Origin: Bacillota bacterium
GTDB lineage: Bacteria > Bacillota > UBA4882 > UBA8346
Direction: 5' to 3'
Assembly (NCBI GenBank): GCA_023417475.1
Contig: JAEZFP010000009.1
Span: 1 to 42,692 of the forward strand
Length of the DNA stretch: 42,692 nucleotides
Below the pieces are notes generated by a model that was not told where the DNA came from, did not search any database, and worked only from the letters and a program-made list of their open reading frames with translations. This document shows positions 16,427 through 25,652 of this stretch, in pieces (position 1 is the stretch's first letter; each line of letters starts with the position of its first letter). The translations under genes were made by a program, and so were the position numbers.

Positions 16427-17317
16427 TTGGAGTTTCGTCAGTTAAAAACCTTTGTAACGATCGTCAAGTGCCAGAATTTCACGAAAGCCGCCGTGCAATT
16501 AAGTTATGCCCAATCTACCGTGACCGAGCACATTCAAACGCTGGAAAGCGAATTGGGAACGCTGTTGTTCGAGCGCCTCGGCAAACAGCTCAAACTCACC
16601 CCGGATGGCAAACTATTCTATAATTACGCCGAACAGTTGTTGAAACTGTCCGACGAGGCTAAAAATCAGATCGCCCATTCCCAAACACCCCGGGGGTTGC
16701 TCACGATCGCCACACCGGAATCGTTTTGCCAATACCGTTTAGCGCCGATCCTGAAAGAATTTCGGGAGCGCTATCCTTTGGTCGAAATCGAGTTGTCCTT
16801 CGGCAAATATAGCGACTTCAGCGCGAAACTCCGAAAAAACGCCGCCGATATCGCGTTCTTTTTTGACCGCCCAAGTTCCGAACCGGACTTGGTGACCGAA
16901 AATCTGTTTGAAGAGCCGATGGCGGTTATTGCCGCTCCCAACCACCCGCTCGCCTTTAAAGACCGGTGCTTCCCCGAGGACTGCGCCGGCCAAACTCTGA
17001 TTCTGACGGAGCCCGGTTGCACTTACCGACAATTGTTCGAGAGCATGCTAACCCAAGCCGGGGTCAAGCCGGCTTCGGTCTTCAACATGGGCAACAATGA
17101 GGTGATCAAACAGTTTGTGAGCGACGGTTGGGGCATCGGCTTCCTGCCCGATATTGTCGTAGCGCAGGAAGTATCGGTCAATAAAATCGTAGCCTTGCCC
17201 TGGGGCGGCGCTCCTTTTGCCATTTACGCCCAGATCGTTTATCATAAAGACAAATGGTTTTCCCCAGCCTTACGGGCCTTTTACAACTTGGTGATGCAAC
17301 GGTTGGCGATTAAATAA
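16427..17317 (+). CDS. LysR-family transcriptional regulator
   Basis: The 296-residue protein starts with the LysR winged helix-turn-helix (MEFRQLKTFVTIVKCQNFTK, AAVQLSYAQSTVTEHIQTLE, LGTLLFERLGKQLKLTPDG). A periplasmic-binding-protein-like effector domain runs from about residue 88 (GLLTIATPESFCQYRLAPIL, ADIAFFFDRPS, VSDGWGIGFLPDIVV). The start is TTG at 16427 because no ATG or GTG fits the conserved N-terminus; the ribosome site is weak. It is divergent from the QueG-like gene and converges with fabI. The effector is unknown. Confidence 0.93.
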   Translation: MEFRQLKTFVTIVKCQNFTKAAVQLSYAQSTVTEHIQTLESELGTLLFERLGKQLKLTPDGKLFYNYAEQLLKLSDEAKNQIAHSQTPRGLLTIATPESFCQYRLAPILKEFRERYPLVEIELSFGKYSDFSAKLRKNAADIAFFFDRPSSEPDLVTENLFEEPMAVIAAPNHPLAFKDRCFPEDCAGQTLILTEPGCTYRQLFESMLTQAGVKPASVFNMGNNEVIKQFVSDGWGIGFLPDIVVAQEVSVNKIVALPWGGAPFAIYAQIVYHKDKWFSPALRAFYNLVMQRLAIK

Positions 17318-17363
17318 CGACGAAACCTTGTTAAGCGACTCTGAAAGCGGTTGGCGGGTCGCT

Positions 17364-18137
17364 TCAAACTCCCATAATATGATGTCCACAGTCCACATGC
17401 AGCACTTCACCGGTAACTCCGCCAGCGAGGTCGCTCAACAAATAAACGGCGGTTCCCGCCACATCGACCTGGCCGATCCCACGCCGCAGCGGAGCTTTTT
17501 CCGCCACCACGTCCCGCAAATTTCCCAAATTACGGATTCCCTTGGCTGCTAAGGTTTTGATCGGTCCGGCCGAAATGGCGTTCACTCGGATCCCGTGAGA
17601 TCCAAGGTCGTTGGCCAGGTATTTGACGCAGGTTTCCAAGGCTGCTTTGGCGACTCCCATCACGTTATAACCGGGGATGACCCGTTCGGCGCCAATATAG
17701 GACAACGTTACGATTCCGCCCCCCTCCTCGCTCATCAACCCGCGGACCGCCCGGCAGACGGCCACCAACGAATACGCGCTGACATCAAGGGCATGAGCGA
17801 ACCCATCCCGCGAGGTCTCAATAAAATCGCGCTGAATATCCTCGGTCTTGGCATGGGCGATCGCATGAACCACTCCGTGAATGACTTTTACGCGCTCCCG
17901 GAGGCCGGTAAAAAATCGCTCGATATCCGCATCGGAACCAACATCACATTGGCAGACCGGAAAATCCCCCAAACCGCCCACCAATTCCAACACGGGTTCC
18001 ATCTCCCGCTCCCCTTGGACCGTAAAGATCAGTTCCGCGCCAGCCGCAGCCGCCATTTGGGCGATGCCCCAGGCCAGGCTCCAGCGGTTGCGAACCCCCA
18101 TGATCAATAGCGTTTTTCCGTGCAATATAGTGTTCAT
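17364..18137 (-). CDS. fabI: Enoyl-[acyl-carrier-protein] reductase, FabI type
   Basis: The 257-residue short-chain dehydrogenase has the FabI-type N-terminal nucleotide loop (GVRNRWSLAWGIAQ) rather than the GxxxGxG of ordinary SDRs. It also has VHAIAHAK, and catalytic Tyr and Lys in PGYNVMGVAKAALE with the FabI six-residue spacing (Y-x6-K). ISAGPIKTLAAKGI forms the substrate-binding loop and YLLSDLAGGVTGEVLHVDCG the end. It catalyses the last step of the fatty-acid elongation cycle, NAD(P)H-dependent reduction of trans-2-enoyl-ACP. ATG 18137 follows AGGAG. It stands alone, not in a fab cluster. No FapR-type operator was recognised upstream. Confidence 0.95.
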   Translation of the reverse strand: MNTILHGKTLLIMGVRNRWSLAWGIAQMAAAAGAELIFTVQGEREMEPVLELVGGLGDFPVCQCDVGSDADIERFFTGLRERVKVIHGVVHAIAHAKTEDIQRDFIETSRDGFAHALDVSAYSLVAVCRAVRGLMSEEGGGIVTLSYIGAERVIPGYNVMGVAKAALETCVKYLANDLGSHGIRVNAISAGPIKTLAAKGIRNLGNLRDVVAEKAPLRRGIGQVDVAGTAVYLLSDLAGGVTGEVLHVDCGHHIMGV

Positions 18138-18273
18138 TTGGACTCCTAGTTGTTGAAAATGCCGACTGCGTCCGCCGGCCTTCTTGCCCCGTCAGGCCGG
18201 GAAACGACTCCATTTCAACTGTATTCTGGCATCCACACCAATTTATATTCATCGCCCGAGTAGTCCAAAACAA

Positions 18274-18306
18274 AAATGGCGCGAATTTTCATGAAATCCC
18301 GCGCCT
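18274..18306 (-). terminator. Intrinsic terminator after the GHL10 gene
   Basis: GGCGCG and CGCGCC enclose an inner TTTC-AT-GAAA pairing. On the minus strand the stem is followed by ATTTTTG. It lies about 30 bp beyond the stop at 18336. The rest of 18138-18335, the fabI leader, holds no gene. Confidence 0.6.
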
Positions 18307-18335
18307 TTACCGTTCCACCAGCGAGTCAAGTTTTT

Positions 18336-19964
18336 CTATAATCTTATATTCGAAACCCGGCCCGGTTGGATTTGAACTTCGCCGTTTCGCGCGCCAAACA
18401 GTCCACCCAAGCGGACGCTGACCCGGTAACGTCCCGGCGGCAACTCGGCGAGACCGAACCAACCGTTGCCATCGGTAACGGTTAGGCGGCGCGGCTGCTT
18501 TTTAAACAACGTCCGAACCGGCTCGACCGTTATGCGGAGATGATCGACCGGTTTGCCTTCGGCGGAGACCACGCCCATCAAAAACCCCGTTTGAGGCCGG
18601 ATTTTCCACGGCTGTTCCGGAATGGCGGCCGGCGCCGGAAAGACCGGTCGCGTCGGAATAAAGGTGTCAAACACCGGATCCCAGTAACCTCCGGTTTGGC
18701 TCAATGTGGCAAAGAGTAGGTCATTGCTCTCCGGCAGATAACGGTGGGGTTGCCGCGGCAACGTCGCGGCCGGAGCCCCGCCCGCATAATCATCGTTACT
18801 ATAGAGGTGACTGCTCCCGTAAGTATACAACGAAACCCCAGCGGCGTAGTTACCCAGATTGGACGGGGACTGCGCCCGCCGGATCTGATAAAGCGTATCC
18901 TCGATGTATTGCATGTAGCTTCCCGGACCGATCACAATTTGCCGGCCATATTGGTGATCCTTTTCCCATTCGATCCAACGGTTATACCAAAGTTGCTGGG
19001 TTGGATGGAAATCCCGGAAATAATTCATCGGCATCGCCAGATCGAGAATGCCTTCCTGAAGCCAACCGCGCCAGTCCTGAAACACCTCGGTATATGCCCG
19101 CGAACGTTCCCAGTCGGCTGCGGTGACCGGCCCGTCGCCCCACGTAATCACGGCCGACGAGACTTTCACCTTGGGTTTGAGCGCAATGGCCTGTAAATAA
19201 ACCTTCCGCACCAGATTGGCGGTTTGCTCACGCCGCCAGGCCGCCCATTGCGGATCATCGGGCGCGGGAAGGCCGGTCGTCCCGTAACGGGCCTGATAGC
19301 GGGCGAGGCTGGTCGGGTTATAGCCCCATTCTTTGCCGGCGTAGCGGCTATAATCCAAATGAATGCCGTCGACATCGTAATTTTTGACAACTTCCAGATA
19401 GACCGCTACCGTGTAATCGACCAAATCGGGATGACCGGGATCGAGATAATACGAACTCTGCAACTTGTCCGACCAGACCTGTTTGTCCTTGTCAAAAGCG
19501 CGGTAATAAGAGATCCAGTTGGCCCGGCCGATTGCGGTAGGACCATGGGCGTTCCAGACATGTTTGGGGTCAAGCGGCGCTGTGGCGCGGTTCCAGGCCA
19601 CCAACGTATTAAGCCAGGCGTGGACCTCAATCCGGTTGGCATGGGCTTGCTCAATCAGGTATTGCAACGCGTCGAATCCCGGTTGTAACGTCGGGTCCTC
19701 GGTTCGCGGCTCGATGCTCCGGTGATAATAGGCGTCGCCCCGCCGCCGCACCTGAACGATCAAAGTATTGATATTGCCGGTTACGGCGTCTTTTATCAAA
19801 CGATCGACCTGCGCTGGGTTTTTGATCCCGTCATGGAAGGCGTCCACCCAAAGCGCTCTGACTTCCGGGCGTCCCGTCGCCGCGGCAGCGATTGGCAACA
19901 TGTTCCCCGCCAAAATCAATACCATACCCAGCAATACGGTCAAATTACGTTGTGCCTGTTTCAT
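18336..19964 (-). CDS. Secreted GHL10-type glycosyl-hydrolase-like protein (DUF187)
   Basis: The 542-residue protein has a signal peptide (hydrophobic residues of about 9-29, ending AAAATG). The barrel domain typical of DUF187/GHL10 starts at REVRALWVDAFHDGI-like residues 34-48 and contains INTLIVQVRRRGDAYY, RIEVHAWLNTLVAW, DYTVAVYLEVVKNYDVDGIH, LDYSRYAG and LDLAMPMNYF. The last 85 residues form a carboxypeptidase-regulatory-like beta-sandwich (VTDGNGWFGLAELPPGRYRV). Family members are linked to cell-wall or extracellular polysaccharide processing; exact activity is not established here. The gene is monocistronic, with a terminator downstream and the chemoreceptor terminator upstream. Confidence 0.88.
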   Translation of the reverse strand: MKQAQRNLTVLLGMVLILAGNMLPIAAAATGRPEVRALWVDAFHDGIKNPAQVDRLIKDAVTGNINTLIVQVRRRGDAYYHRSIEPRTEDPTLQPGFDALQYLIEQAHANRIEVHAWLNTLVAWNRATAPLDPKHVWNAHGPTAIGRANWISYYRAFDKDKQVWSDKLQSSYYLDPGHPDLVDYTVAVYLEVVKNYDVDGIHLDYSRYAGKEWGYNPTSLARYQARYGTTGLPAPDDPQWAAWRREQTANLVRKVYLQAIALKPKVKVSSAVITWGDGPVTAADWERSRAYTEVFQDWRGWLQEGILDLAMPMNYFRDFHPTQQLWYNRWIEWEKDHQYGRQIVIGPGSYMQYIEDTLYQIRRAQSPSNLGNYAAGVSLYTYGSSHLYSNDDYAGGAPAATLPRQPHRYLPESNDLLFATLSQTGGYWDPVFDTFIPTRPVFPAPAAIPEQPWKIRPQTGFLMGVVSAEGKPVDHLRITVEPVRTLFKKQPRRLTVTDGNGWFGLAELPPGRYRVSVRLGGLFGARNGEVQIQPGRVSNIRL

Positions 19965-20084
19965 TTGTTTACCCGCCTGTTTCTTGTGGTAGCTGTCGCT
20001 CTAAACAAAGGAACTGTCTTGATGTGACCGATTTCCTTTGATTTGTTCAAAGATCGCTTTACTATAGCATACCATAAGCCCAAC

Positions 20085-20117
20085 TAAAAATGGTAGTGGA
20101 ACCGGTCCACTACCATT
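20085..20117 (-). terminator. Intrinsic terminator of the chemoreceptor gene
   Basis: AATGGTAGTGGA and TCCACTACCATT form a perfect 12-bp stem around ACCGG. Read on the minus strand it is followed by TTTTT, 37 bp after the stop of the gene at 20154. Confidence 0.85.
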
Positions 20118-20153
20118 TGACATTCCGTATGATGACTTCCGGGCGCGTTGGGT

Positions 20154-21872
20154 TTAGTCGGCGGTCTTGGGAGCGAGTTCAAACACCGCGACGGCTTGGC
20201 GCAAATGATCGGCGATCTGTTCCAGACTTTCGGCCAAAGCCATCACTTGTTCGACCGACGCGCTCTGTTCCTCGGTAGTGGCCGAGACCTGTTCGGTGCT
20301 GCTCAAACTCTCCTCGGAAAATGAGGCAATCCCGTTGATCAACTCAATGACCTCCTGGTTGCTGTGCGACATTTTCCGGGTCAACGACGCAACCGCCCGG
20401 ATTTGGTGGAGGTTTTCATTCAGGGCGGTAAAGATCTCTTCAAAGGTGGTCCGGGCTTGGACGACCAGATTACGGCCTTTGTCCGCCCTACCGAGTCCAA
20501 TCTGGATCACATTCACCGCTTGATCGGTCCGGGCTTTCATCCGCAGGATCAATTGGGTGATCGATTCAGTGGCTTGTTTGGATTGCTCGGCGAGTTTCCC
20601 CGTTTCGCGGGCTACCACGCCGAACCCCCTCCCTTGCTCGCCGGCGCGCGCCGCTTCGATCGAAGCGTTCAAAGCCAACAACGCGGTCTGTTCGGCAATG
20701 GCTTGAATCAAGGTAATGATCTCACCAATCTCCTCCGACGAGCGTTGCAAGATTGCGATCACTTCCGCAACTTCTTTGGTGGAGGTATATAACTCGGTGA
20801 TCTCTCGGGTAATGGCCACTGTCGCTTCCCGACCGATCTGCGCGGCTTGCGCCACTTTTTCCGAGGCGACGGCAATTCGGTCGGTTCCTTGCGATACCTG
20901 GTGGACGGTTTCTGAAAGATGATCAATGGTCGCGACCGCTTGGTTAATCTGCCGCGCCTGTTCCTCGGCGCCGACCGTCAATTGCTCCATTGAACGGGCG
21001 ACTTCGGCGGCGGACTGTCCGGTCATGGCGGAGGTTGACTTCAATTCTTTACTGGCGTTAAATAAGACGGTGGCTTGATTCCCGATATTGCTGACCAGTT
21101 CTTGCAATCCGTCGATTGCCTGGTTTAACCCGCTCACAACCACCGTCAACTCCGGCGAGCCCGCGGCGCGGACCTTTTCGGTCAGATCACCGACGGCGAT
21201 ACCTTTGACCACTTTGGCGATTTTCTTGAGCGGCCCGGCGATCGAATTGGCGATTAACACACCGAGCAATATCGATAACCCAATACTGGCAATCATGATC
21301 AAAATACTATTGCGTTGCGCTTCATCGGAAAATTGATTATTCTCGGTCACGCGGGATAAGGTTTGACTGAACAAATCCATATAAGCATTGTCAAGATACA
21401 AGCCGATATTATTCAACTCTTTTCGTACCAACGGATAATTGGCTGCCGCGGGATCCTCGACAAGCGTTTGGATAGTACTAAGTTTATTGAGGATTCGTTT
21501 TTTTGCTCCCGGTTCAATCTGATCCAAACTTCCGGTCCGTTGCTTGATCTTCTCCAGCAATTCGGCTACGGCGGGCGTGTCGGCGGCGGCGTTGCCCGTG
21601 ATCTGTTCCAAGTAGGCGTCTTTGACGTTTAAAATATCCCCTTTGAGATTGGCAATCTCATTTAAGGTATACGCCCCCTGATTCAAGATAGCCGGAATCG
21701 CCTCTTGCATCGTCCGGATGACCCCCACATTCAGATACGCTTGAAGACCAAAGCAGAGGCTCATTACGCCGATGACCGTCAAAATCTGATAAAACACCTT
21801 CAACTTTGTAAATTGGGTAATCTCCAACACCTTGGAAGAACGTTCATCGATATTTCGTCCCTGTTGCGGCAT
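20154..21872 (-). CDS. Methyl-accepting chemotaxis protein
   Basis: The 572-residue receptor has membrane helices at about 27-47 and 187-207. Between them is a sensor region of about 140 residues, predicted helical (four-helix-bundle type). HAMP follows (NSIAGPLKKIAKVVKGIAVG) and then the long signalling coiled coil. The hairpin tip reads IAEQTALLALNASIEAARAG-EQGRGFGVVA, the nearly invariant CheA/CheW contact. It signals through CheA to the flagellar motor; no che genes lie nearby. ATG 21872 is preceded by GGAGGGAAGG. No flagellar-type promoter was recognised in the 287 bp upstream. Confidence 0.95.
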   Translation of the reverse strand: MPQQGRNIDERSSKVLEITQFTKLKVFYQILTVIGVMSLCFGLQAYLNVGVIRTMQEAIPAILNQGAYTLNEIANLKGDILNVKDAYLEQITGNAAADTPAVAELLEKIKQRTGSLDQIEPGAKKRILNKLSTIQTLVEDPAAANYPLVRKELNNIGLYLDNAYMDLFSQTLSRVTENNQFSDEAQRNSILIMIASIGLSILLGVLIANSIAGPLKKIAKVVKGIAVGDLTEKVRAAGSPELTVVVSGLNQAIDGLQELVSNIGNQATVLFNASKELKSTSAMTGQSAAEVARSMEQLTVGAEEQARQINQAVATIDHLSETVHQVSQGTDRIAVASEKVAQAAQIGREATVAITREITELYTSTKEVAEVIAILQRSSEEIGEIITLIQAIAEQTALLALNASIEAARAGEQGRGFGVVARETGKLAEQSKQATESITQLILRMKARTDQAVNVIQIGLGRADKGRNLVVQARTTFEEIFTALNENLHQIRAVASLTRKMSHSNQEVIELINGIASFSEESLSSTEQVSATTEEQSASVEQVMALAESLEQIADHLRQAVAVFELAPKTAD

Positions 21873-22077
21873 TGCCTTCCCTCCGTCCCACCATTTTCAC
21901 CCGAGTCGTTTGCATATTTTGTAAATTTTATCATGTTTCCAGCGGAAATTGAAGACCATAATCCAGATTTGTCTTGTTTTTAACGATTTGTTATAAATCA
22001 ACGGTGCGACCGGGGGTTTCGCGACGGGACATTTTCCACTGAACGCTGGATTAATACCCGAAATAACTGTCAAGACG

Positions 22078-22106
22078 TTGGTTCTGTTGGTAACCCGGGC
22101 TATAAT
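22078..22106 (+). promoter_or_regulatory. Probable promoter of the MFS transporter gene
   Basis: TTGGTT (22078-22083), a 17-bp spacer and a perfect TATAAT (22101-22106) lie about 50 bp before the ATG at 22160. The remaining intergenic DNA back to 21873 shows nothing else convincing. Confidence 0.6.
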
Positions 22107-22159
22107 ATTATTAAAGTTCAATCCGATTAATTTATCAACAAGATAGGAATAAGCGCCCG

Positions 22160-23401
22160 ATGTTCAGCAAGTTGCAGAAAACCCTACATACCACCTTTTC
22201 CTCATTGCAATATCAAAACTTCCGTTATTTCTGGATTGGTCAATGCGTTTCATTGACCGGCACCTGGATGCAACGGACCGCCCAAGTCTGGATTGTTTAC
22301 ACCCTGACCAAATCGCCTTTACTGGTTGGCTTGTTAGGTGTCTGCCAGTTTTTGCCGATGTTGTTTTTCGCTCTTTTTGCCGGGGTTTTTGTCGACCGGT
22401 TCCCTAAGAAAAAGATCCTCTTGCTGACCCAGACGGCGTTTATGGCGCAGGCGTTGATCATGACCGCCCTCACTTTCAGCGGGGTGATCCAATACTGGCA
22501 TGTCTTTATCTTAAGCGCCGTCTTTGGGCTGACTCAGACTGTCGATATGCCGGCGCGGCAAGCCTTCTTTATCGAGCTGGTCGGTAAAAAACACCTCATG
22601 AACGCGATCTCGTTAAATTCAACCATCGTCAACATCGCTAAAATTATCGGTCCTGCCCTCTCCGGAATCTTGCTTGTCCAATTTGGCGCCGTTTTCTGTT
22701 TCTTTGGCAACAGCCTTAGCTATTTAGCCGTGTTGGGCGGACTGTTGCTGATTAAGACGCCCGATTTGGTCGTGCAACGCCAACGACGGAACGTCTTGCA
22801 AGAGATCACCGAAGGGATCCGCTATATTAAACAAAGCCCCATTTTGGTCCATAACGTCCTCGCCATGGCGATTGTCTGCACCTTCGCCATGAACAACGAC
22901 GTCTTAATTCCCGTATTCGCCAAAACGGTATTGGGGAAAGGCGCCGATGTTTATACGGCGCTAATGTCGGCGGCGGGAATCGGTTCGCTCTGCGCCGCGT
23001 TAGTGATGGCGACAATCAGTAGACACGGACTCAAAAACGAACTCTTGGTCCTCACCGCCTTCGGCATCGGCTTTTTGCAAATCGCGACCGCCCTTATTCC
23101 GCTTTACTGGCTCAGTATGCTGCTGATCGCCGGGATCGGCTTTATGAATTTGGCGTTTATCAATACCGCCAATTCGATCTTCCAACTTCACTCCAACGAT
23201 GAATATCGCGGCCGGGTCATGAGCGTTTACGCCTTTCTCAATCAAGGCACTACCCCGCTGGGCAACTTTTTTGCCGGAACCGTGATGGAAGCTTACGGCG
23301 GCGGCATGGGTTTTCTGGCTTGCGGCCTAATCACTTTGGTGTTGATTGTCCCGTTGTACTTTTCCCAATTCAGAAGCAAGGCGGTCGCTGAATCAAATTA
23401 G
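22160..23401 (+). CDS. Major facilitator superfamily transporter, MFS_3/EntS type
   Basis: The 413-residue membrane protein has the N-terminal signature of this group (YQNFRYFWIGQCVSLTGTWM) and the loop motif FVDRFPKKKILLLTQ between helices 2 and 3. About 12 membrane segments follow, including QTVDMPARQAFFIELVG and the late LHSNDEYRGRVMSVY. Relatives export siderophores or small drugs (EntS-like); the cargo here is unknown. ATG 22160 with AGGA about 10 nt upstream. Own promoter and a terminator downstream make it monocistronic. Confidence 0.9.
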   Translation: MFSKLQKTLHTTFSSLQYQNFRYFWIGQCVSLTGTWMQRTAQVWIVYTLTKSPLLVGLLGVCQFLPMLFFALFAGVFVDRFPKKKILLLTQTAFMAQALIMTALTFSGVIQYWHVFILSAVFGLTQTVDMPARQAFFIELVGKKHLMNAISLNSTIVNIAKIIGPALSGILLVQFGAVFCFFGNSLSYLAVLGGLLLIKTPDLVVQRQRRNVLQEITEGIRYIKQSPILVHNVLAMAIVCTFAMNNDVLIPVFAKTVLGKGADVYTALMSAAGIGSLCAALVMATISRHGLKNELLVLTAFGIGFLQIATALIPLYWLSMLLIAGIGFMNLAFINTANSIFQLHSNDEYRGRVMSVYAFLNQGTTPLGNFFAGTVMEAYGGGMGFLACGLITLVLIVPLYFSQFRSKAVAESN

Positions 23402-23411
23402 CCGGTTGCGC

Positions 23412-23453
23412 AAACGAGCCGTCCTTGATTGCAACGTCAAGAACGGCTCGTTT
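23412..23453. terminator. Hairpin between MFS and ROK kinase genes
   Basis: AAACGAGCCGT and ACGGCTCGTTT are perfectly complementary, with an inner CTTGA/TCAAG pairing, giving one long stem immediately after the MFS stop. Short A/T runs on both sides allow it to serve both convergent transcripts. Confidence 0.75.
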
Positions 23454-23532
23454 ACTGTCCATTTCGTTCAATTTGTAAACCGCTCTCTAAAGCCACCGGC
23501 AACTGTTGGTCCGTCACACACTTCACTCCGCC

Positions 23533-24417
23533 TTAAATCCCGATCAGGGCGGCGCCAAAAACGCCGGCCGAATCGCCGCAAACGTTTCTCACAATCGGGG
23601 TCTCGAGACTGTCGGAGAAGATGGTCCCGGCCACCGCCGTCCGGCCCAAGGTGTAAAGCTCGTCAATGTTGGACAGACCCCCGCCGAGGATCACCATGTC
23701 CGGATCAAGGATGTCAATGACGTTGGATAAAGCGATGCCAAAATGCTGGATAAAATCGCCAAAGACTTGACTGGCTCCCACTTCTCCGGCCCGGTAGCCG
23801 GCAACAATCTGTTGCACGGTTACGGTAGCGCCGACTTGTTGTTGGTACAAGCGTTGCAAACCGCCGCCGCTGATATAGGTCTCGACACAACCCCGTTTCC
23901 CGCAGTAACAGGCCGGGCCGGCGGGATCGATTTGCATGTGTCCCCATTCCCCCGCAATTCCCTGCAAACCGGGGTGGACCTTGCCGTCCCAAACGATTCC
24001 GGCCCCACAGCCGGTTCCCATAATCACGCCAAAGACCAATTGTTTTCCCCGCCCGGCGCCGAGCAGGGTTTCGGTCAGGGCAAAACAATTGGCGTCATTT
24101 TCAACCCGGAGCGGACGCCCGAGTCGTGCGGCCAAATCAACTTGCAGCGATTGGTGATTGAGACAAAGCGTATTTGAATTTTTGACCCGTTGCGTCTTCG
24201 CGGAGATGCTGCCGGGAATTCCGATCCCCAAGGTATGTTCCGCCGGCCCCAGCCCGGCTACGGTCTCCCGGTACAACCCGGCGATGTTATCAAGGATCGT
24301 CTCATAACCCCGTTCCTGTTCCGTAGCGACCCGGCGCCGGACCAACGGTTGATTTTGTTCGTCCAAAGCGACGATCTCAATTTTCGTGCCGCCCAAATCA
24401 ATGCCGATTTTGATCAT
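23533..24417 (-). CDS. ROK-family sugar kinase (fructokinase/glucokinase-like)
   Basis: The 294-residue protein has the ROK phosphate loop GIDLGGTKIEIVALD (residues 4-18), VENDANCFAL with the catalytic Asp, and GTGCGAGIVWDGKVHPG. The zinc/ROK signature is HMQIDPAGPACYCGKRGCVE, with Cys ligands in CYCGKRGC. The GxGCGAGI loop and GxAGEWGH resemble E. coli Mak (fructokinase), but hexose specificity cannot be fixed from sequence. The start is ATG 24417 (GGGAG, 5-nt spacing). Longer frames upstream to 24513 lack a site with proper spacing. It converges on the MFS gene. Confidence 0.9.
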   Translation of the reverse strand: MIKIGIDLGGTKIEIVALDEQNQPLVRRRVATEQERGYETILDNIAGLYRETVAGLGPAEHTLGIGIPGSISAKTQRVKNSNTLCLNHQSLQVDLAARLGRPLRVENDANCFALTETLLGAGRGKQLVFGVIMGTGCGAGIVWDGKVHPGLQGIAGEWGHMQIDPAGPACYCGKRGCVETYISGGGLQRLYQQQVGATVTVQQIVAGYRAGEVGASQVFGDFIQHFGIALSNVIDILDPDMVILGGGLSNIDELYTLGRTAVAGTIFSDSLETPIVRNVCGDSAGVFGAALIGI

Positions 24418-24564
24418 GATTGCTCCCATACTCCTTCTGAATTGTCTCGTTCGCCAGGCAGTTTGCAAACTGATACGATTCTGAGTCGTCACAAAATGGT
24501 TTTGCGATGTCAATCCAACGCCTTTGTAACGTTCTCAGCCTGGTTCGTTCCTTATTGGAAAAAA

Positions 24565-24593
24565 TTGCTTCAAAATACCGTTTATGTTATAAT
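24565..24593 (+). promoter_or_regulatory. Probable promoter of the nitroreductase gene
   Basis: TTGCTT (24565-24570), a 17-bp spacer and perfect TATAAT (24588-24593), with the ribosome site AGGAGG about 12 bp further on. The short distance predicts a leader of under 20 nt. Confidence 0.7.
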
Positions 24594-24617
24594 GATACCG
24601 AACTTAGGAGGTCATCC

Positions 24618-25391
24618 ATGAATCAAACTTTAGAAACCATTCATCGATTACATTCGACTCACGGCAATTTTAGCGAGCGGACGATTCCCGCCACTGATCT
24701 GGTAACCATTTTACAAGCTGCCGTCCGGGCCGCCAGCGCCTCCGCTAGGCAGACTTACTCGATTATTGTCGTTGATGAGAAACCGGTCATGAAAGAGTAT
24801 TTACAATATGTCGGGAGTCACGCCCTAATCTTTTGTGTCGATTTCAGCCGGTTGCGGGCTACCGCCGAACGACTGCAGTACCCCTACCAAAGCCAGCATA
24901 TAACCGACTTCATTACCGGCAGCACCGACACGATCCTGGCCGCCCAAACCGCCGCCATTGCCGCAAAATCACTCGGAATTGATTCGCTCTTCACCAACAG
25001 TATTCACCGCAAGGATCTAAGCCGGTTCTACCAACATTTCAATTTACCCGCTCAAGATTGTTTTCCCTTAATCGGGCTAATCCTGGGCTACGCGTCCGGA
25101 ACGGAGCAACCGGTCAGCCGCGGCCGCTTCTGCGGGAAAGGCTTGATTCATTTCGGCAAGTATCAATCCCTAACTCCGGAGGAACTGGACCAACTCGTCG
25201 CCGAGTACGACGATCCCAACAAACATCTGGGATTGGTCTTTAAGGAAAAGGATAAGCTCTTTGCCCGTTACATGGACTGGTTCTTTCAAGTCTGGGTCAA
25301 ACCCGGCGACCCCGCAACCGCGCAACACCTTCACAAGCAGCTTTATCAACACTTAGCCCAATCCGGGTTTTTGGACTCGAAATTTCGATAG
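24618..25391 (+). CDS. NADPH-dependent oxidoreductase, nitroreductase (NfsA/FRP) family
   Basis: The 257-residue protein shows the family's FMN-binding start (HRLHSTHGNFSERTIP, ILQAAVRAASASARQTYSII). The central helix is DTILAAQTAAIAAKSLGIDS, then FPLIGLILGYASG and a C-terminal extension after VSRGRFCGKGLIHF. Such enzymes are FMN-dependent, dimeric and cytoplasmic, and reduce nitro compounds, quinones or flavins. ATG 24618 with TAGGAGG. The gene has its own promoter and terminator, so it is monocistronic. Confidence 0.9.
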   Translation: MNQTLETIHRLHSTHGNFSERTIPATDLVTILQAAVRAASASARQTYSIIVVDEKPVMKEYLQYVGSHALIFCVDFSRLRATAERLQYPYQSQHITDFITGSTDTILAAQTAAIAAKSLGIDSLFTNSIHRKDLSRFYQHFNLPAQDCFPLIGLILGYASGTEQPVSRGRFCGKGLIHFGKYQSLTPEELDQLVAEYDDPNKHLGLVFKEKDKLFARYMDWFFQVWVKPGDPATAQHLHKQLYQHLAQSGFLDSKFR

Positions 25392-25402
25392 TTGCTGCTG
25401 CC

Positions 25403-25435
25403 AAACCGACCGTAACGGTTTGACGGTCGGTTTTT
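25403..25435 (+). terminator. Intrinsic terminator of the nitroreductase gene
   Basis: AAACCGACCGT and ACGGTCGGTTT form an 11-bp stem with a 9-nt loop, followed directly by a T run (TTTTT including stem bases), 12 bp after the stop. Confidence 0.85.
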
Positions 25436-25454
25436 CGGCTTAATTATTGGTATC

Positions 25455-25646
25455 AAAAAAGACACTCCGGAATCGGGTGTCTCACGTTTGATGATGGATA
25501 AAAACGGTTGAAAACGGGCAAAAATAGTAATTATCGTGACCCTAAACAAAAGAGACCACCGCTTGAATTGAATTAGGTGTTTGCGCTTTACGCTTGGTTA
25601 GTGTACAATAGTTTGAGCAATTATTACTAAAACTATACAGTTTACC
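25455..25646 (-). ncRNA. Candidate small RNA (about 190 nt) bounded by promoter and terminator
   Basis: A strong promoter at 25681-25653 on the minus strand predicts a start near 25646. The terminator GACAC-CCG-AUUC-CGG-A-GUGUC with six U ends near 25455. The stretch between carries no frame with a ribosome site: one open frame (TTG at 25549) reads straight through the terminator and resembles nothing. Internal hairpin potential includes AAACT-GTAT-AGTTT near the 5' end. No known RNA family was recognised; it does not look like 6S RNA because the ends do not pair. The 5' end is antisense to the leader of the HelD-like gene. Confidence 0.5.
25581..25609 (+). promoter_or_regulatory. Probable promoter of the HelD-like helicase gene
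   Basis: TTGCGC (25581-25586), a 17-bp spacer and TACAAT (25604-25609). The predicted start near 25616 leaves a leader of about 100 nt that contains the opposing promoter on the other strand. Confidence 0.55.
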
Positions 25647-25652
25647 AATATA

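Noticed and set aside
25346..25549. 67-residue minus-strand frame starting at a TTG
   Set aside because: It reads through two hairpins, has no ribosome site and looks like no protein; the DNA is better explained as a small RNA gene plus terminators.
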